This document shows positions 8,918 to 17,190 of a stretch of 64,000 nucleotides of DNA, in pieces (position 1 is the stretch's first letter; the number at the start of each line of letters is the position of its first letter). This DNA is from Bacteroidetes bacterium SW_9_63_38 (lineage in GTDB: Bacteria; Bacteroidota; Rhodothermia; Rhodothermales; Salinibacteraceae). The notes beneath the pieces were generated by a model. That model did no database searches. It was not told the DNA's origin and saw only the letters and a list, made by a program, of their open reading frames with translations. The stretch lies in assembly GCA_003022435.1 (NCBI GenBank), contig PXUA01000001.1, forward strand, positions 124,001 to 188,000, in the 5' to 3' direction. Made by a program: the position numbers and the translations under genes.

Positions 8918-9490
8918 ATGGACGACCGCCTCACACAAACGAGCAAGTTCCTGAGCTACGTGCTGCGTCACAATCCCGACGCCCTCAACCTGGAACTGGA
9001 GCCCGGCGGCTGGGCCGACGTGGAGACGCTTATCGGACACGCTCGCGCCGACGGGCGCACGCTCAGCCGGTCCCGCCTCCGGCACGTCCTCGACGCCGGC
9101 GAAAAAAGGCGCTTCACCCTCAGTGAGGATGCGACCAAAATCCGGGCAAACTACGGCCATTCGATCGACGTGAATCTCGATCTAACCCCGATGTCGCCCG
9201 ACGGCCCCTTGCACCACGGCACCGCCGAACAGGCCCTCTCGTCGATCCGAAAAGAGGGCCTGCGTCCGCAATCCCGACAGTACGTCCACCTGTCGCCCAC
9301 CTGGGACGAAGCAACCTCTGTGGGCGCCCGTCACGGCATCCCCGTCGTGCTCCCGATCGACGCCCCGGCCCTGCACGAAGCCGGGCACACCCTCTACCGC
9401 TCCACCGATACCGTGTGGCTCACCCGGCACGTGCCCCCATCGTTCCTCACGTTTCCGGACGTCGAGTCCGAGGGTCAGGAGGACGACTGA
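8918..9490 (+). CDS. kptA: RNA 2'-phosphotransferase (Tpt1/KptA family)
   Basis: KptA/Tpt1 transfers a 2'-phosphate from RNA to NAD+, giving ADP-ribose 1'',2''-cyclic phosphate. Bacterial copies have uncertain natural substrates. The 190-residue protein shows the family order: SKFLSYVLRHNP near the N-terminus with the conserved RH, an HTH-like N-lobe (GGWADVETLIGHAR), then ANYGHSI, LHHGTA and HLSPTWDEA in the ADP-ribosyltransferase lobe. Length is normal for the family. The start ATG at 8918 begins MDDRLTQTSKFLSYVL, close to the first conserved block. Its 3' end overlaps the convergent DUF2237 gene by 16 bases. Confidence 0.94.
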   Translation: MDDRLTQTSKFLSYVLRHNPDALNLELEPGGWADVETLIGHARADGRTLSRSRLRHVLDAGEKRRFTLSEDATKIRANYGHSIDVNLDLTPMSPDGPLHHGTAEQALSSIRKEGLRPQSRQYVHLSPTWDEATSVGARHGIPVVLPIDAPALHEAGHTLYRSTDTVWLTRHVPPSFLTFPDVESEGQEDD

Positions 9491-9870
9491 TCCTGTGCAT
9501 GGGCCTTGAGATCATCAAGCGACAGCACCTCCAGGGCCTTCTCGTGGGTGGCCGCCAATACCACGGGCGGCGCGCAGCCCGCCTCCAGCGCCTCCTGCCA
9601 CCGCGCCGCACAGAGGCACCAGCAGTCGCCCGGCTCCAGACCGGGAAAGTCCCACTCCGGCCGCGGCGTGCTCAGATCATTCCCCTGGGCCTTCGTATAG
9701 CGGAGGAAGTCCTCGGTCATCTGCGCGCAGACGACGTGCTGCCCCCGGTCGCGCGGTCCGGTGTCGCACCGCCCAGTGCGGAAAAAGCCCGTCACCGGAT
9801 CCTGCGAACAGGGCTGCAGTTCGGTGCCGAGCACATTTTTCGAGGCCTCAACTTGCATGAGAACAATCAT
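9475..9870 (-). CDS. DUF2237 family protein
   Basis: This 131-residue protein contains the features of the DUF2237 family: KNVLGTELQPCSQDPVTGFF near the N-terminus, HVVCAQMTEDFL in the middle, and a cysteine-rich PGDCWCLCAARWQEAL towards the end, followed by PPVVLAATHEKALE. Function is unknown; the conserved cysteines suggest metal binding or redox chemistry, but that is inference. The start at 9870 gives MIVLMQVEASKN; the inner ATG at 9858 is equally possible. It converges with kptA, overlapping it by 16 bases. Confidence 0.88.
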   Translation of the reverse strand: MIVLMQVEASKNVLGTELQPCSQDPVTGFFRTGRCDTGPRDRGQHVVCAQMTEDFLRYTKAQGNDLSTPRPEWDFPGLEPGDCWCLCAARWQEALEAGCAPPVVLAATHEKALEVLSLDDLKAHAQDQSSS

Positions 9871-9982
9871 TGGACGACAAGAAGCAATGGAGAGGCCTGA
9901 ACGGGAAGGGCTCTCCTGCGTTCGCTCCACCTTCCAATGATCGCGTCGCGGTAAAACGCGAACGGCAGAACCACAGTGTCCA

Positions 9983-11392
9983 TTAATTGAACGCCAGTGC
10001 CCCCTGCCGCTCCCGAGCAACCTCCGTTGGCACTGGAAGCTTACGCAGGACCCGGCTCTGGAGCCGCAAAAATCCATTGGCGGCTCGCTGGCAATGGGCC
10101 TCCATCCACTCCGTCGCCACCGAGCCGTTGAGGTAGTCCAGGAGCCGGTCGAAGGAGATGCCCTCTTCCGGCACAAGGTAGTATACGGTGTGCCGGGGAA
10201 TGATCTCGCCGGTGCGCTCGGCCCAGAATGTCGGTTCCTTCGCGATGTCCTTGAACACAATCTTCGGCCGGAGGAGGTCCTGCATCGGCGGCGTCTCGTG
10301 CCAGGCATACCACGGCTTCCCCGCCTTCTGCACGCAGGACCGGTTCTCCAACCGCTCGCGGTGCTGCCGAGCCCATTCCCCAAAGGCCCCGAGTTCGCGT
10401 TCCTTCGGAAGCGTCCCGTCGCTACGGTAGGGACACGCAAACACGCTTTCTGGATTGGACGCCCCGCCATGCGTAAGTTCTTTCCCCGATACCGTCGGGC
10501 GGGTCCACGTCGGCGCAAGCCCCTCGGGCACCTCATCATTCTCAAAGACAAAGACCGCATCGGCCCCGGTCGCCATTCCGGGCGACACCCGGACGGTCAC
10601 GTCCCCAAGCGTCAATCCGGTATCCACTCCCGAAAGGTCTTTGCCCCGTACCGCCGCCGCCCAGCTCTTGCCGCCCGACGGCAGTTCTACCTGATGCGTC
10701 GTCCCGTCTCGCGTTTGGATGCGGGTGTCGCTGCCAGCAGGCGCACTCCCCTCCTCGCTCTTACGAACGGTCGTCACCGACGGGTAGGCCGTCAGTTGTG
10801 GAAAGGCGTCCTCGTCGATGTGGTTGATCTCCTCCACATGGTAGGACGCGTTCCCGCGCCCGCCGCCGGTCACCATCGTTCGCAGCGGCCCGGCGGTCTC
10901 GACGTACTCCCACTTCTCCGGCGTCACGAACACCAAGCGCCCCTCCGGCGCAAGAAGCGACAGCGCTCGCTCGAAGAACAGGAGATACAGGTCAAAGCGG
11001 CCCCTAGCGACCCGGAAGTGAGAGCGATAGCGCGTCTTCTCGTCTTCTGATAGGCCCTCGATCGGAACGTACGGCGGATTGCCCAACACGTAGTCGAACG
11101 GCCCTTCCTCGGCCATTTCCGAACCGAGAAAATCTGCATTCCGCACACGTATGTGATTCACCCTCAACCCTTCAGCCTGCTCAGCAAGCCCCGGATCCTT
11201 CTCAACTGCGAGGCCGCTCGGTACCGGCGTGCCCCCTTCCTGACAGATCGTCTCCACGGCTTTAGCAAACGGCGCCTCCGCTCCGCACCCCGGATAGAGG
11301 ATCCGGTCGCCCTCCGACGGCGGGTTGGCCGCAAACAGCCGGCGAGCCGTTCGTGTAGCCAAGGCGGGAGGCGTGGGATGATGACCGTTCAT
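9983..11392 (-). CDS. N6-adenine DNA methyltransferase, PaeR7I/XhoI-like
   Basis: This SAM-dependent DNA methyltransferase of 469 residues would methylate adenine in a restriction site. The SAM-binding motif is RILYPGCGAEAPFAKA (about residues 29-44), and the catalytic motif IV is VLGNPPYVPIEGL (about residue 100). RFDLYLLFFERAL and LVFVTPEKWEYVET follow, and the C-terminal half has the target-recognition region. The order resembles M.PaeR7I, whose site is CTCGAG; specificity here is inferred from the adjacent PaeR7I-like endonuclease remnant. The start at 11392 lies two bases after the endonuclease stop, so the pair is co-transcribed. Sites with the sequence CTCGAG do occur in this window (for example at 16448 and 39130). 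Confidence 0.86.
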   Translation of the reverse strand: MNGHHPTPPALATRTARRLFAANPPSEGDRILYPGCGAEAPFAKAVETICQEGGTPVPSGLAVEKDPGLAEQAEGLRVNHIRVRNADFLGSEMAEEGPFDYVLGNPPYVPIEGLSEDEKTRYRSHFRVARGRFDLYLLFFERALSLLAPEGRLVFVTPEKWEYVETAGPLRTMVTGGGRGNASYHVEEINHIDEDAFPQLTAYPSVTTVRKSEEGSAPAGSDTRIQTRDGTTHQVELPSGGKSWAAAVRGKDLSGVDTGLTLGDVTVRVSPGMATGADAVFVFENDEVPEGLAPTWTRPTVSGKELTHGGASNPESVFACPYRSDGTLPKERELGAFGEWARQHRERLENRSCVQKAGKPWYAWHETPPMQDLLRPKIVFKDIAKEPTFWAERTGEIIPRHTVYYLVPEEGISFDRLLDYLNGSVATEWMEAHCQRAANGFLRLQSRVLRKLPVPTEVARERQGALAFN

Positions 11393-11394
11393 GA

Positions 11395-11901
11395 TCACCG
11401 GGGGGTTTGTGGAAAAGAGAGACACCCCGCAAACGGCTGCGGCGAAGGGGCAAACACGCCCTCTTCGTACGCCTCCAGCAAATCGGTGCTGCTCCCGATC
11501 GCCTCCTCGGCACGGTTGTTCAGATTGTTGCCGAAAGAGCTTCCTTGCGATTTGTACTCGACCGCAGCGAGAAGCTTTCCGTCGTGAACAACGGCCGTAT
11601 CCCATTCTTTCTCGTGGCGAAAGAAACCGGGCAGTGTCGCATGGTAGTCGTGCTTGACCGACGTGCGAGGCGTACCTGCCGCGACGAGCAGGTCCTCGAC
11701 GAGGCTTGCAAATCCATCCATCTGTCCGCCGCCCAGCACCTCTGCCCGGCGCCCACGGGCAGTGTTGCTTGATGAGCGCTGCTCCTCGGCCTGCCCGGAG
11801 CGGGTTTCCCAGTAAAATTGGGCCGCACTGGCGATCTCGGGCGGGAGGTTATCAAGGGACGGACGGTCCTTTTCACTCCCAGAATCTGAGGAAGCAGCCA
11901 T
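11395..11901 (-). pseudogene. PaeR7I/XhoI-type restriction endonuclease, C-terminally truncated
   Basis: The 168-residue product starts MAASSDSGSEKDRPSL and matches the N-terminal two thirds of the PaeR7I/XhoI endonuclease family. It has FYWETRS near the start, GGQMDGFASLVEDLL, and the PD-(D/E)xK-like core KEWDTAVV then LAAVEYKSQGSSFGNNLNNR, then EEAIGSSTDLLEAYEEG. The family usually continues for about 75 more residues after a PFVGWL-type segment. Here the frame reads PFAGCLSFPQTPR and stops, two bases before the methyltransferase ATG. No frame downstream carries the missing part. The catalytic acidic residues and Lys remain, but the protein is probably inactive. This suggests deletion of the 3' end, leaving a functional methyltransferase. 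Confidence 0.8.
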
Positions 11902-12128
11902 GCTTATCAAGTCGGCGTCGCGCGGCAAAAACGTACACGTTGCAAAGGTAATGCTCATCCGACGGACACGCATACGGGCGACCGTCCCAAGCGCCTCGAC
12001 GTCCCTTCCTACATTTCGGTCGATGGACGCGCCTTCTGAACTCCCAAAACTGCTTGCGAAACGACCGGCCAGCCCCGGCCGCTCCGTCGCTCTGACATGC
12101 TGAACGCGGAAGATCGACCGCGCCGTTC

Positions 12129-12299
12129 CTACTCCTCGACGACGCTAATCGACTCCACCTCCTCCTCTGAAAACTGGGCGGTGTCCCCGTCCGCCGCTTC
12201 GATCTCGTACCCCTGCCGGGTCTTCCGGATGTCGTCTCGGGACTCGACCTGATATCTGATTTTCTGCAAATCCGTGGTAGTCACTTCGGCAACGAGCAT
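12129..12299 (-). CDS. Small acidic hypothetical protein (56 aa)
   Basis: The product, starting MLVAEVTTTDLQKIRYQVES, is short and strongly acidic at the C-terminus (DTAQFSEEEVESISVVEE). The pattern of a charged beta-strand-like segment followed by an acidic tail looks protein-like rather than random, and the codon bias fits its neighbours. I do not recognise a family. A longer in-frame extension to 12422 is unlikely because it reads through the edge of a repeat element. Confidence 0.5.
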   Translation of the reverse strand: MLVAEVTTTDLQKIRYQVESRDDIRKTRQGYEIEAADGDTAQFSEEEVESISVVEE

Positions 12300-12457
12300 T
12301 GTGCTGGACTGCTTGTTCTGGAAGGCCGTCGATAAAAGAGGGAAAAGGCAACACGACAAGCTGCAGGTGAGGTTCAGAAGATCGAAGACCGGTCGGCGAG
12401 GAGAACGGCCCCGTCCAGGCATTCGTGCGTGCCGGACAGGTCCGGCTGATCTCCTTC

Positions 12458-12503
12458 CTTACACGAAGAATATTGTTTATCTACCCGTGCACGGATCAGT
12501 AAG
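12458..12503 (-). mobile_element. Partial copy of the TA-flanked MITE family (one end)
   Basis: Read on the minus strand from 12503, this starts CTTACTGATCCGTGCACGGG and continues GTAGATAAACAATATTCTTC. It matches the left end of the element at 51419 at about 42 of 46 positions. The terminal TA is at 12500-12501. No matching opposite end is found about 110 bases further in (around 12390), so this copy is truncated or degraded. The surrounding gene-free stretch 12300-12740 shows nothing else I can name. Confidence 0.65.
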
Positions 12504-12740
12504 GTTGACTGTCTACCCCCCGCTCACTGCAGGCGGGAAGCCTTCTCTTCCGCTCTCCCTTTCCCCCGCTCTCACGTTCCTTTCCGGCAGAATCGGAAGA
12601 TGGAGGGCAAATAATCTTCCGCAGTCCGATCAGCGCTCCAGCACGCAATTGCCCTCCCCCCAGCCTCCGGAACTCCACGCGTCCTCTGAGTTCAGCTACT
12701 CCTCTGGTGTTGCTCTTTCTCCGATGTCCCTTCCCCTCTC

Positions 12741-13658
12741 ATGCGCGTCTTTCTGACCGGCGCCACCGGCTACGTCGGCTCCTACGTCCTGCGAACCCTT
12801 CTCGACCAGGGACACCGGCCCCGCTGCCTCGTCCGCGGCTCCGGGGACGACCTCGTGCGTCACGACGACCCCGTCGACGTGGTGTCCGGCGACGTTACGG
12901 ATCCGACCTCCCTCAACGGCCTGCTCGACGACTGCGACGCCGTGATCCACCTCGTCGGCATTATCGAGGAGCATCCGCGACAGGGCGTGACCTTCGAGCG
13001 CATCCACGTCGATGGCACGCGGCACGTCGTGGAAGCTGCCCGTGCGGCTGGGGTCGACCGCTTCATCCACATGAGCGCCAACGGCGCCCAGCCCAACGAC
13101 GCCACTGGCTACCAGCGCACGAAGTGGGAGGCGGAACAGATCGTGAACGAGGCCGGCTTCGACCACTGGACGATCTTCCGTCCGGCCCTGCTCTTCGGGG
13201 CGCCGGACCCCGGGCGTCCGGAGTTCTCTTCACGTCTTCTGAAGAAGCTCGTGCGGCCCTTCCCCCTTCTTCCCGTGTTCGGCGACGGGCAGTACGATTT
13301 GCAGCCGGTACACGTGACCGAGGTGGCCGACGCGTTCGTCCAGGCCCTCACCACCGAGGCGGCCCGTGAGCAGACGTACGTGGCCGCCGGGCCGGACCGG
13401 ATCCCGTACGTCGAGGTACTGGACCGCATCGCCCGCGGCGCCGGTTTCTCTCCCAAGCCGACTACGCCGGTCCCGCTCGCCCTGGCCCGGCTGGGCGTCT
13501 ACACGGCGGGCCGCCTGGGCCTGCTGCCCATCTCGCCGTCGCAGTTTGAGATGCTGGTCGAGGGCAACACCGGCGACGAAACGGCCTTCTACCGCGACTT
13601 CGCCCTCTCGGCGACGCCCTACACCCCGGAGACCCTGCAGTACTTGCAGTCGACGTAA
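12741..13658 (+). CDS. NAD(P)-binding Rossmann protein, complex I NDUFA9-like / SDR
   Basis: This 305-residue atypical short-chain dehydrogenase begins MRVFLTGATGYVGSYVLRTL, containing the dinucleotide motif TGATGYVG. DAVIHLVGIIEEHP and GVDRFIHMSANGAQPNDATG follow, which match the NmrA/NDUFA9-like group of NAD(P)H-binding proteins. A YxxxK-like segment is present as YQRTKWEAEQIV. In bacteria these proteins are poorly characterised; some relate to quinone or nucleotide-sugar metabolism. The enzyme activity cannot be assigned. The next gene (Nif3-like) starts 39 bases downstream on the same strand, so the two likely share a transcript. Confidence 0.87.
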   Translation: MRVFLTGATGYVGSYVLRTLLDQGHRPRCLVRGSGDDLVRHDDPVDVVSGDVTDPTSLNGLLDDCDAVIHLVGIIEEHPRQGVTFERIHVDGTRHVVEAARAAGVDRFIHMSANGAQPNDATGYQRTKWEAEQIVNEAGFDHWTIFRPALLFGAPDPGRPEFSSRLLKKLVRPFPLLPVFGDGQYDLQPVHVTEVADAFVQALTTEAAREQTYVAAGPDRIPYVEVLDRIARGAGFSPKPTTPVPLALARLGVYTAGRLGLLPISPSQFEMLVEGNTGDETAFYRDFALSATPYTPETLQYLQST

Positions 13659-13697
13659 CCTCTCGTTTCTGCCTGCACAACGGAACGGATTCCCTTC

Positions 13698-14834
13698 ATG
13701 GACACGACGCCAACCATTGCCAACATCACCGACGCCCTCGAAGCGTGGGCTCCACCCGGCTCCGCACAGGACTACGACAACGTGGGCCTGCAGGTGGGCG
13801 ACGCCGAGCGCACGGTGGACACGGCCCTCCTGGCGCTCGACGCTACGCCGCAGGTGCTGGCGGAGGCCCAAGAGATCGACGCCGACCTCATCGTTACGCA
13901 CCACCCCCTCCTCTTCCGTCCCCTCGACGGCGTCACGGCCGACAGCTACGTGTCGAACCTCGCGCTGCGGCTGGCCGAGTCGGAGACGGCCCTCTACAGC
14001 ATCCACACCAACCTCGACGCGGCCCCCGGCGGCGTCTCGTTCGCCCTGGCGGACCGCCTCGGCCTCACCGAGGTCGGCTTCCTCGACGGCTTCGACGAGA
14101 CCCTCTACAAGCTGGCGGTCTTCGTCCCGGAGGGGGCATTCGACGCCGTGCGCACGGCGCTGGCCGACGCCGGGGCCGGTCGCATCGGCGACTACGAGGC
14201 CTGCGCCTTTGCCGTGGAGGGCACCGGCTTTTTCAAGCCCGGCGCCGACACCGATCCGTACATCGGAGAGGCCGGGGGGGATGTCGAATCAGCGCGGGAG
14301 CGGAAGCTGGAGGTCGAGGTCGCCCGCTGGAACCTCGGAGGAATCCTCAACGCCCTACACGACGCCCACCCGTATGAGGAGGTCGCCTACGACCTCTACC
14401 CCATTCGTCAGAAAAACTCGCAGGCGGGCCTGGGGGCCCTCGGCGTGCTGCCCGAGCCGGTCCCGATGCCCGACTTCCTGGCCCGCGTGGCCGACCGCCT
14501 GGACGCCGGAAGCCTCCGCTACGCAGGCGACGACAGCCTCGTCGAGCGCGTGGCCGTCTGCGGCGGCGCCGGCAGCGACTTTATCGGTACCGCTCTGGGG
14601 GCCGGGGCCGACGCCTACGTGACCGCCGACGTCACGTACCACGAGTTCTTCAGCGTGTTGGACACGGACGGAACACCCGAGATGGCCCTCGTCGACCCCG
14701 GCCACTACGAGTCCGAAGCCCTTACGGAAGCCCTGCTCCGCAACTGGCTCGCCCAGCGGTTCCCGGCCGTCGACTGGACGCGTACCACACTCCGGACGAG
14801 CCCGATGAAGACATTCGTGCCATCAGCGGATTGA
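13698..14834 (+). CDS. Nif3-like dinuclear metal-centre protein (YbgI/YqfO family)
   Basis: This 378-residue member of the NIF3/DUF34 family has the long form, with an insert domain (PII/CutA1-like) between the two halves of the metal site. The N-terminal half has QDYDNVGLQVGD and LIVTHHPLLFRPL (metal-binding His pair), then YSIHTNLDAAPGGVS. The insert runs from about residue 130 to 245 and includes NALHDAHPYEEVAYDLYP. The C-terminal half has VAVCGGAGSDFI, YVTADVTYHEFF and DPGHYESEA. Members form hexameric rings with dinuclear metal sites, and their role is unresolved. It is followed by the coiled-coil zinc-ribbon homologue, a common pairing in bacteria. Confidence 0.93.
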   Translation: MDTTPTIANITDALEAWAPPGSAQDYDNVGLQVGDAERTVDTALLALDATPQVLAEAQEIDADLIVTHHPLLFRPLDGVTADSYVSNLALRLAESETALYSIHTNLDAAPGGVSFALADRLGLTEVGFLDGFDETLYKLAVFVPEGAFDAVRTALADAGAGRIGDYEACAFAVEGTGFFKPGADTDPYIGEAGGDVESARERKLEVEVARWNLGGILNALHDAHPYEEVAYDLYPIRQKNSQAGLGALGVLPEPVPMPDFLARVADRLDAGSLRYAGDDSLVERVAVCGGAGSDFIGTALGAGADAYVTADVTYHEFFSVLDTDGTPEMALVDPGHYESEALTEALLRNWLAQRFPAVDWTRTTLRTSPMKTFVPSAD

Positions 14835-14961
14835 GACTACCCGGGTCCCGGAGCGCCGAGCGTGAGCAATGAGAAGGACCGGCTCCTCGTTCGCCCTCCT
14901 TCCGCTCTATATATCCACCTCACACCTCCCGTTTGCCCCCGGCCTCACCACTCTTCCGGCA

Positions 14962-14969
14962 TATCTTTG
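14962..14969 (+). promoter_or_regulatory. Possible Bacteroidota-type -7 element
   Basis: TATCTTTG matches the TAnnTTTG consensus of Bacteroidota sigma-A promoters and lies 108 bases before the coiled-coil gene. A TTTG is present upstream, but the gap of 26 bases is longer than the usual 17-23. This is a candidate only. Confidence 0.35.
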
Positions 14970-15076
14970 CACGAAATGGAAGAAGGCCGAAATGGAGATA
15001 CGAACTTTCGTGCGCCCCCAAAGTAAACTTTTAGTGGCGTTCATTCGTGTTCGAACGATCCTAAAAATCATTCTAT

Positions 15077-15853
15077 ATGCCGACGGCCAAAGCAGAAAAG
15101 ACCTCAGTGGAGGACCAGTTGCGAGCCCTCGTCCGGCTGCAACACATCGACAACAGGATCGACCAGATTCACAAGCTTCGGGGGGACCTGCCGGAGGAAA
15201 TCCAGGATCTTGAGGATGAGAGGGCCGGCCTGGAAACGCGCCTCGAAAATTACGAGGAGGAGATGCAGGAGCAGGAAGTGGCCAAGCGTCAGGCCAAGAC
15301 CGACATCAAGGAGGCGGAAGGCCTGATCGAGAAGTACGAGGAGCAGCAGCTCGAAGTCCGCAACAACCGGGAGTTCGACGCCCTCACGAAGGAGATTGAG
15401 GGCCAGAAGGAGCGCATCTCGGAGGCGGAGGATACGATCGAGGAGGCGGGGGAAACGATCGAGTCCCACGAGTCGGCCATCGAGGAAACCGAGCAGCGCC
15501 TGGAGGACCTCGACGAGGTGCTCGACGAGAAGCGCGAACAGCTGTCCGAGGTGGAGGAGGACACCGAGGAAGAGGAGAACAAGCTCGAAGAGATTCGCGA
15601 GGAAGCCGAAGAGCAGGTGGGCTCCCGCTACCTCAAGGCCTACTCGAAGCTTCGGGACCGCCTTCGCGACGGTCGAGCCGTGGTGCCGCTCAAGCGGGGT
15701 GCTGCTGCCGGTTTCGCTGTGCCGCCGCAACGACAGGTCGAGATCCGACAGCGCAAGAACATCGTCGCCTGCGAGCACACCGGCCGCATTATCGTCGACG
15801 AAGACCTCTACGACGAGACGATCGACGAGATGGAGGAAGAGGTCGATCTCTGA
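15077..15853 (+). CDS. Coiled-coil protein of the zinc-ribbon (zf-RING_7) family lacking most zinc cysteines
   Basis: This 258-residue, highly acidic protein is a long helical hairpin from about residue 10 to 185 (for example LVRLQHIDNRIDQIHKLR), followed by the conserved C-terminal block. The family (COG1579) normally ends in a C4 zinc ribbon with CxGC and CxxCGR motifs. Here the equivalent region reads KRGAAAGFAVPPQRQVEIRQ then IVACEHTGRIIVDEDLYDE. Only one of the four expected cysteines is left, while the surrounding PPQRQ, EIRQ and GRII residues are kept. The start ATG at 15077 opens the helical region. It follows the Nif3-like gene and ends just before a terminator and rnpB. Confidence 0.86.
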   Translation: MPTAKAEKTSVEDQLRALVRLQHIDNRIDQIHKLRGDLPEEIQDLEDERAGLETRLENYEEEMQEQEVAKRQAKTDIKEAEGLIEKYEEQQLEVRNNREFDALTKEIEGQKERISEAEDTIEEAGETIESHESAIEETEQRLEDLDEVLDEKREQLSEVEEDTEEEENKLEEIREEAEEQVGSRYLKAYSKLRDRLRDGRAVVPLKRGAAAGFAVPPQRQVEIRQRKNIVACEHTGRIIVDEDLYDETIDEMEEEVDL

Positions 15854-15858
15854 TGTTC

Positions 15859-15892
15859 GCGCAGCAGGCTGTTTCCGCCGCTGCGCTTTTTT
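15859..15892 (+). terminator. Rho-independent terminator
   Basis: GCGCAGC at 15859-15865 pairs with GCTGCGC at 15880-15886, with extra GGC/GCC pairing in the loop. Six T residues follow. It lies six bases after the coiled-coil gene and separates it from rnpB. Confidence 0.75.
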
Positions 15893-15914
15893 ACTGGGCG
15901 GATCTCGCTGCACG

Positions 15915-15939
15915 ATACCCCGAACTTTGATCGGGGTAT
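15915..15939. other. Perfect 9-bp inverted repeat before rnpB
   Basis: ATACCCCGA (15915-15923) and TCGGGGTAT (15931-15939) are separated by ACTTTGA. No T run follows. It could be a back-up terminator for the upstream gene or part of the rnpB promoter region. Confidence 0.5.
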
Positions 15940-15954
15940 GAGTGTTCACTGTAT

Positions 15955-16490
15955 GACGTGCGGATCGGGTTGTCGCTCCGCCGGGGGCGAGGTGCGCGAC
16001 GCCCCTCGCGATCGGCGGTGAGGAAAGTCCGAATACCACAGGGTCCGTGCTTCCTAACGGGAAGGCTGCGTCGCGTCCGACAGGGCAGAACCGGGTTCTG
16101 CACAGAACCGGGTTCTGCACTGGCGTGGTGTAGACGACACGTGCAACAGAGAACAGTCCCGCACCGATGCCGGAACGCCGTTTCGGCTCCGTCGGTGTAA
16201 GGGGTGCAAAGGTGCGGTAAGAGCGCACCGGCGGCCTCGGTGACGAGGTCGGCCAGGCAAACCCCACGGGGTGCAAGGCCAAGTAGCGCCGTGTGCCGCC
16301 CCTGGCGGCGCGGAGGTGACCCGCCAACGTTCCCACGGCCGCACCGTTGTGCCGGCCTGTTCGGGGCGCGGCGCAGGTGGGCCGCTTGAGGCGGTCGGCG
16401 ACGACCGTCCCAGATAGATGACAACCTCCCCGGCTCGGCTCCGCGGACTCGAGCCGGGCAGACCAAATTCGGCTTACAGACCCGTACGTC
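15955..16490 (+). ncRNA. rnpB: RNase P RNA (class A), enlarged
   Basis: This is the catalytic RNA of RNase P, which makes tRNA 5' ends. The conserved blocks occur in order: GAGGAAAGTCCGAA (CR-I, P4 5' strand), CAACAGAGAACAGTCCC, GGTAAGAGCGCACCG, AGGCAAACCCC, CAAGGCCAAGTAG, CCGCTTGAGGC, CCCAGATAGATGACAACC (CR-V, P4 3' strand region) and TTCGGCTTACAGACC near the end. P1 can be drawn by pairing GACGTGCGG (15955-15963) with CCGTACGTC (16482-16490). The total of about 536 nt is long for a class A RNA (usually 350-420). Part of the excess is a duplicated palindrome in the P8/P9 area. A strong terminator follows. Confidence 0.95.
16086..16117 (+). repeat. Duplicated 15-nt palindrome inside rnpB
   Basis: CAGAACCGGGTTCTG occurs at 16086-16100 and again at 16103-16117, so each copy can fold on itself. 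It sits between CR-I and the CAACAGAGAAC block, where E. coli has short helices P8/P9. It looks like a small insertion that duplicated. Confidence 0.85.
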
Positions 16491-16504
16491 CCGCCGTCTG
16501 CACG

Positions 16505-16541
16505 AACGGCAGCCACCCACCGGGGGCTGCCGTTCTTTTTT
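16505..16541 (+). terminator. Rho-independent terminator of rnpB
   Basis: AACGGCAGCC (16505-16514) pairs with GGCTGCCGTT (16525-16534), with a ten-base loop and a T run to 16541. It lies 15 bases after the rnpB P1 3' strand. Confidence 0.88.
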
Positions 16542-16806
16542 CGCAGAACTTTCCCCGAACCGTTCAACATTGAACTGTATACGGAAGCATCGTGTGGTGG
16601 GAGCCGTCCCCCTGCTCAGTTCTCTGATCGGAGCCTCCCTGCCATCCCGAATTCAATTGGAAAGATTCGGGGAGTAGGTGGAAAACCTACGTGTCTCTCA
16701 CACACTTGCTTACATGCCTCCGTACCCAGACGGAGTTTTCGCACTGGGTATCAGATGAACCGACGGGCTCCCATCCACGACGGCGGTCCCCCCTTCGCTC
16801 CGAAAA

Positions 16807-17190
16807 TCAGTTGCCGCCCTGCTGGGGTGCCCCGCCCTGCTGTGCGCCCCCGCCTTGTCCAGGAAGCGGAGCCGCGTCCTGTCCTGCCCCAGACGGAGAC
16901 GGAGCCTGCTGCTGTTGGCTCTCCTGGGCACGTTTCTGGATGACGCTCTCTTGCTTCTCTTCCCCACCAATGAAGAAATTGCTGAGCACGCAGAGCGTGA
17001 TGAAGATTGCCCCGAGTGTCCAGGTGGCTTTCTCCAGCACGTCGGGCGCCTGTCGCGTCCCGAGCACCTGCCGGGTCGTCCCACTCTGGGCAATGCCGGA
17101 CAGCCCGCCCCCCTGCCCGCTCTGGAGAAGAACCACCAGAATGAGTACGGCAGCAATAAGGGCAATGAATATGACCATCATCGAAAACAT
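16807..17190 (-). CDS. secG: Preprotein translocase subunit SecG
   Basis: SecG is the small two-helix subunit of the SecYEG translocon and assists protein export. The 127-residue protein has the SecG core: a first helix (MVIFIALIAAVLILVVLLQS), the conserved QSGQGGGLSG and GTRQAPDVLEKATW, and a second helix (LGAIFITLCVLSNFF). The C-terminal tail of about 45 residues is rich in Gln, Gly and Pro, an extension seen in Bacteroidota SecG. The ATG at 17190 gives MFSMMVIFIAL; the inner Met codons are also possible. It is preceded by the Nudix gene on the same strand, about 140 bases away. Confidence 0.93.
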   Translation of the reverse strand: MFSMMVIFIALIAAVLILVVLLQSGQGGGLSGIAQSGTTRQVLGTRQAPDVLEKATWTLGAIFITLCVLSNFFIGGEEKQESVIQKRAQESQQQQAPSPSGAGQDAAPLPGQGGGAQQGGAPQQGGN

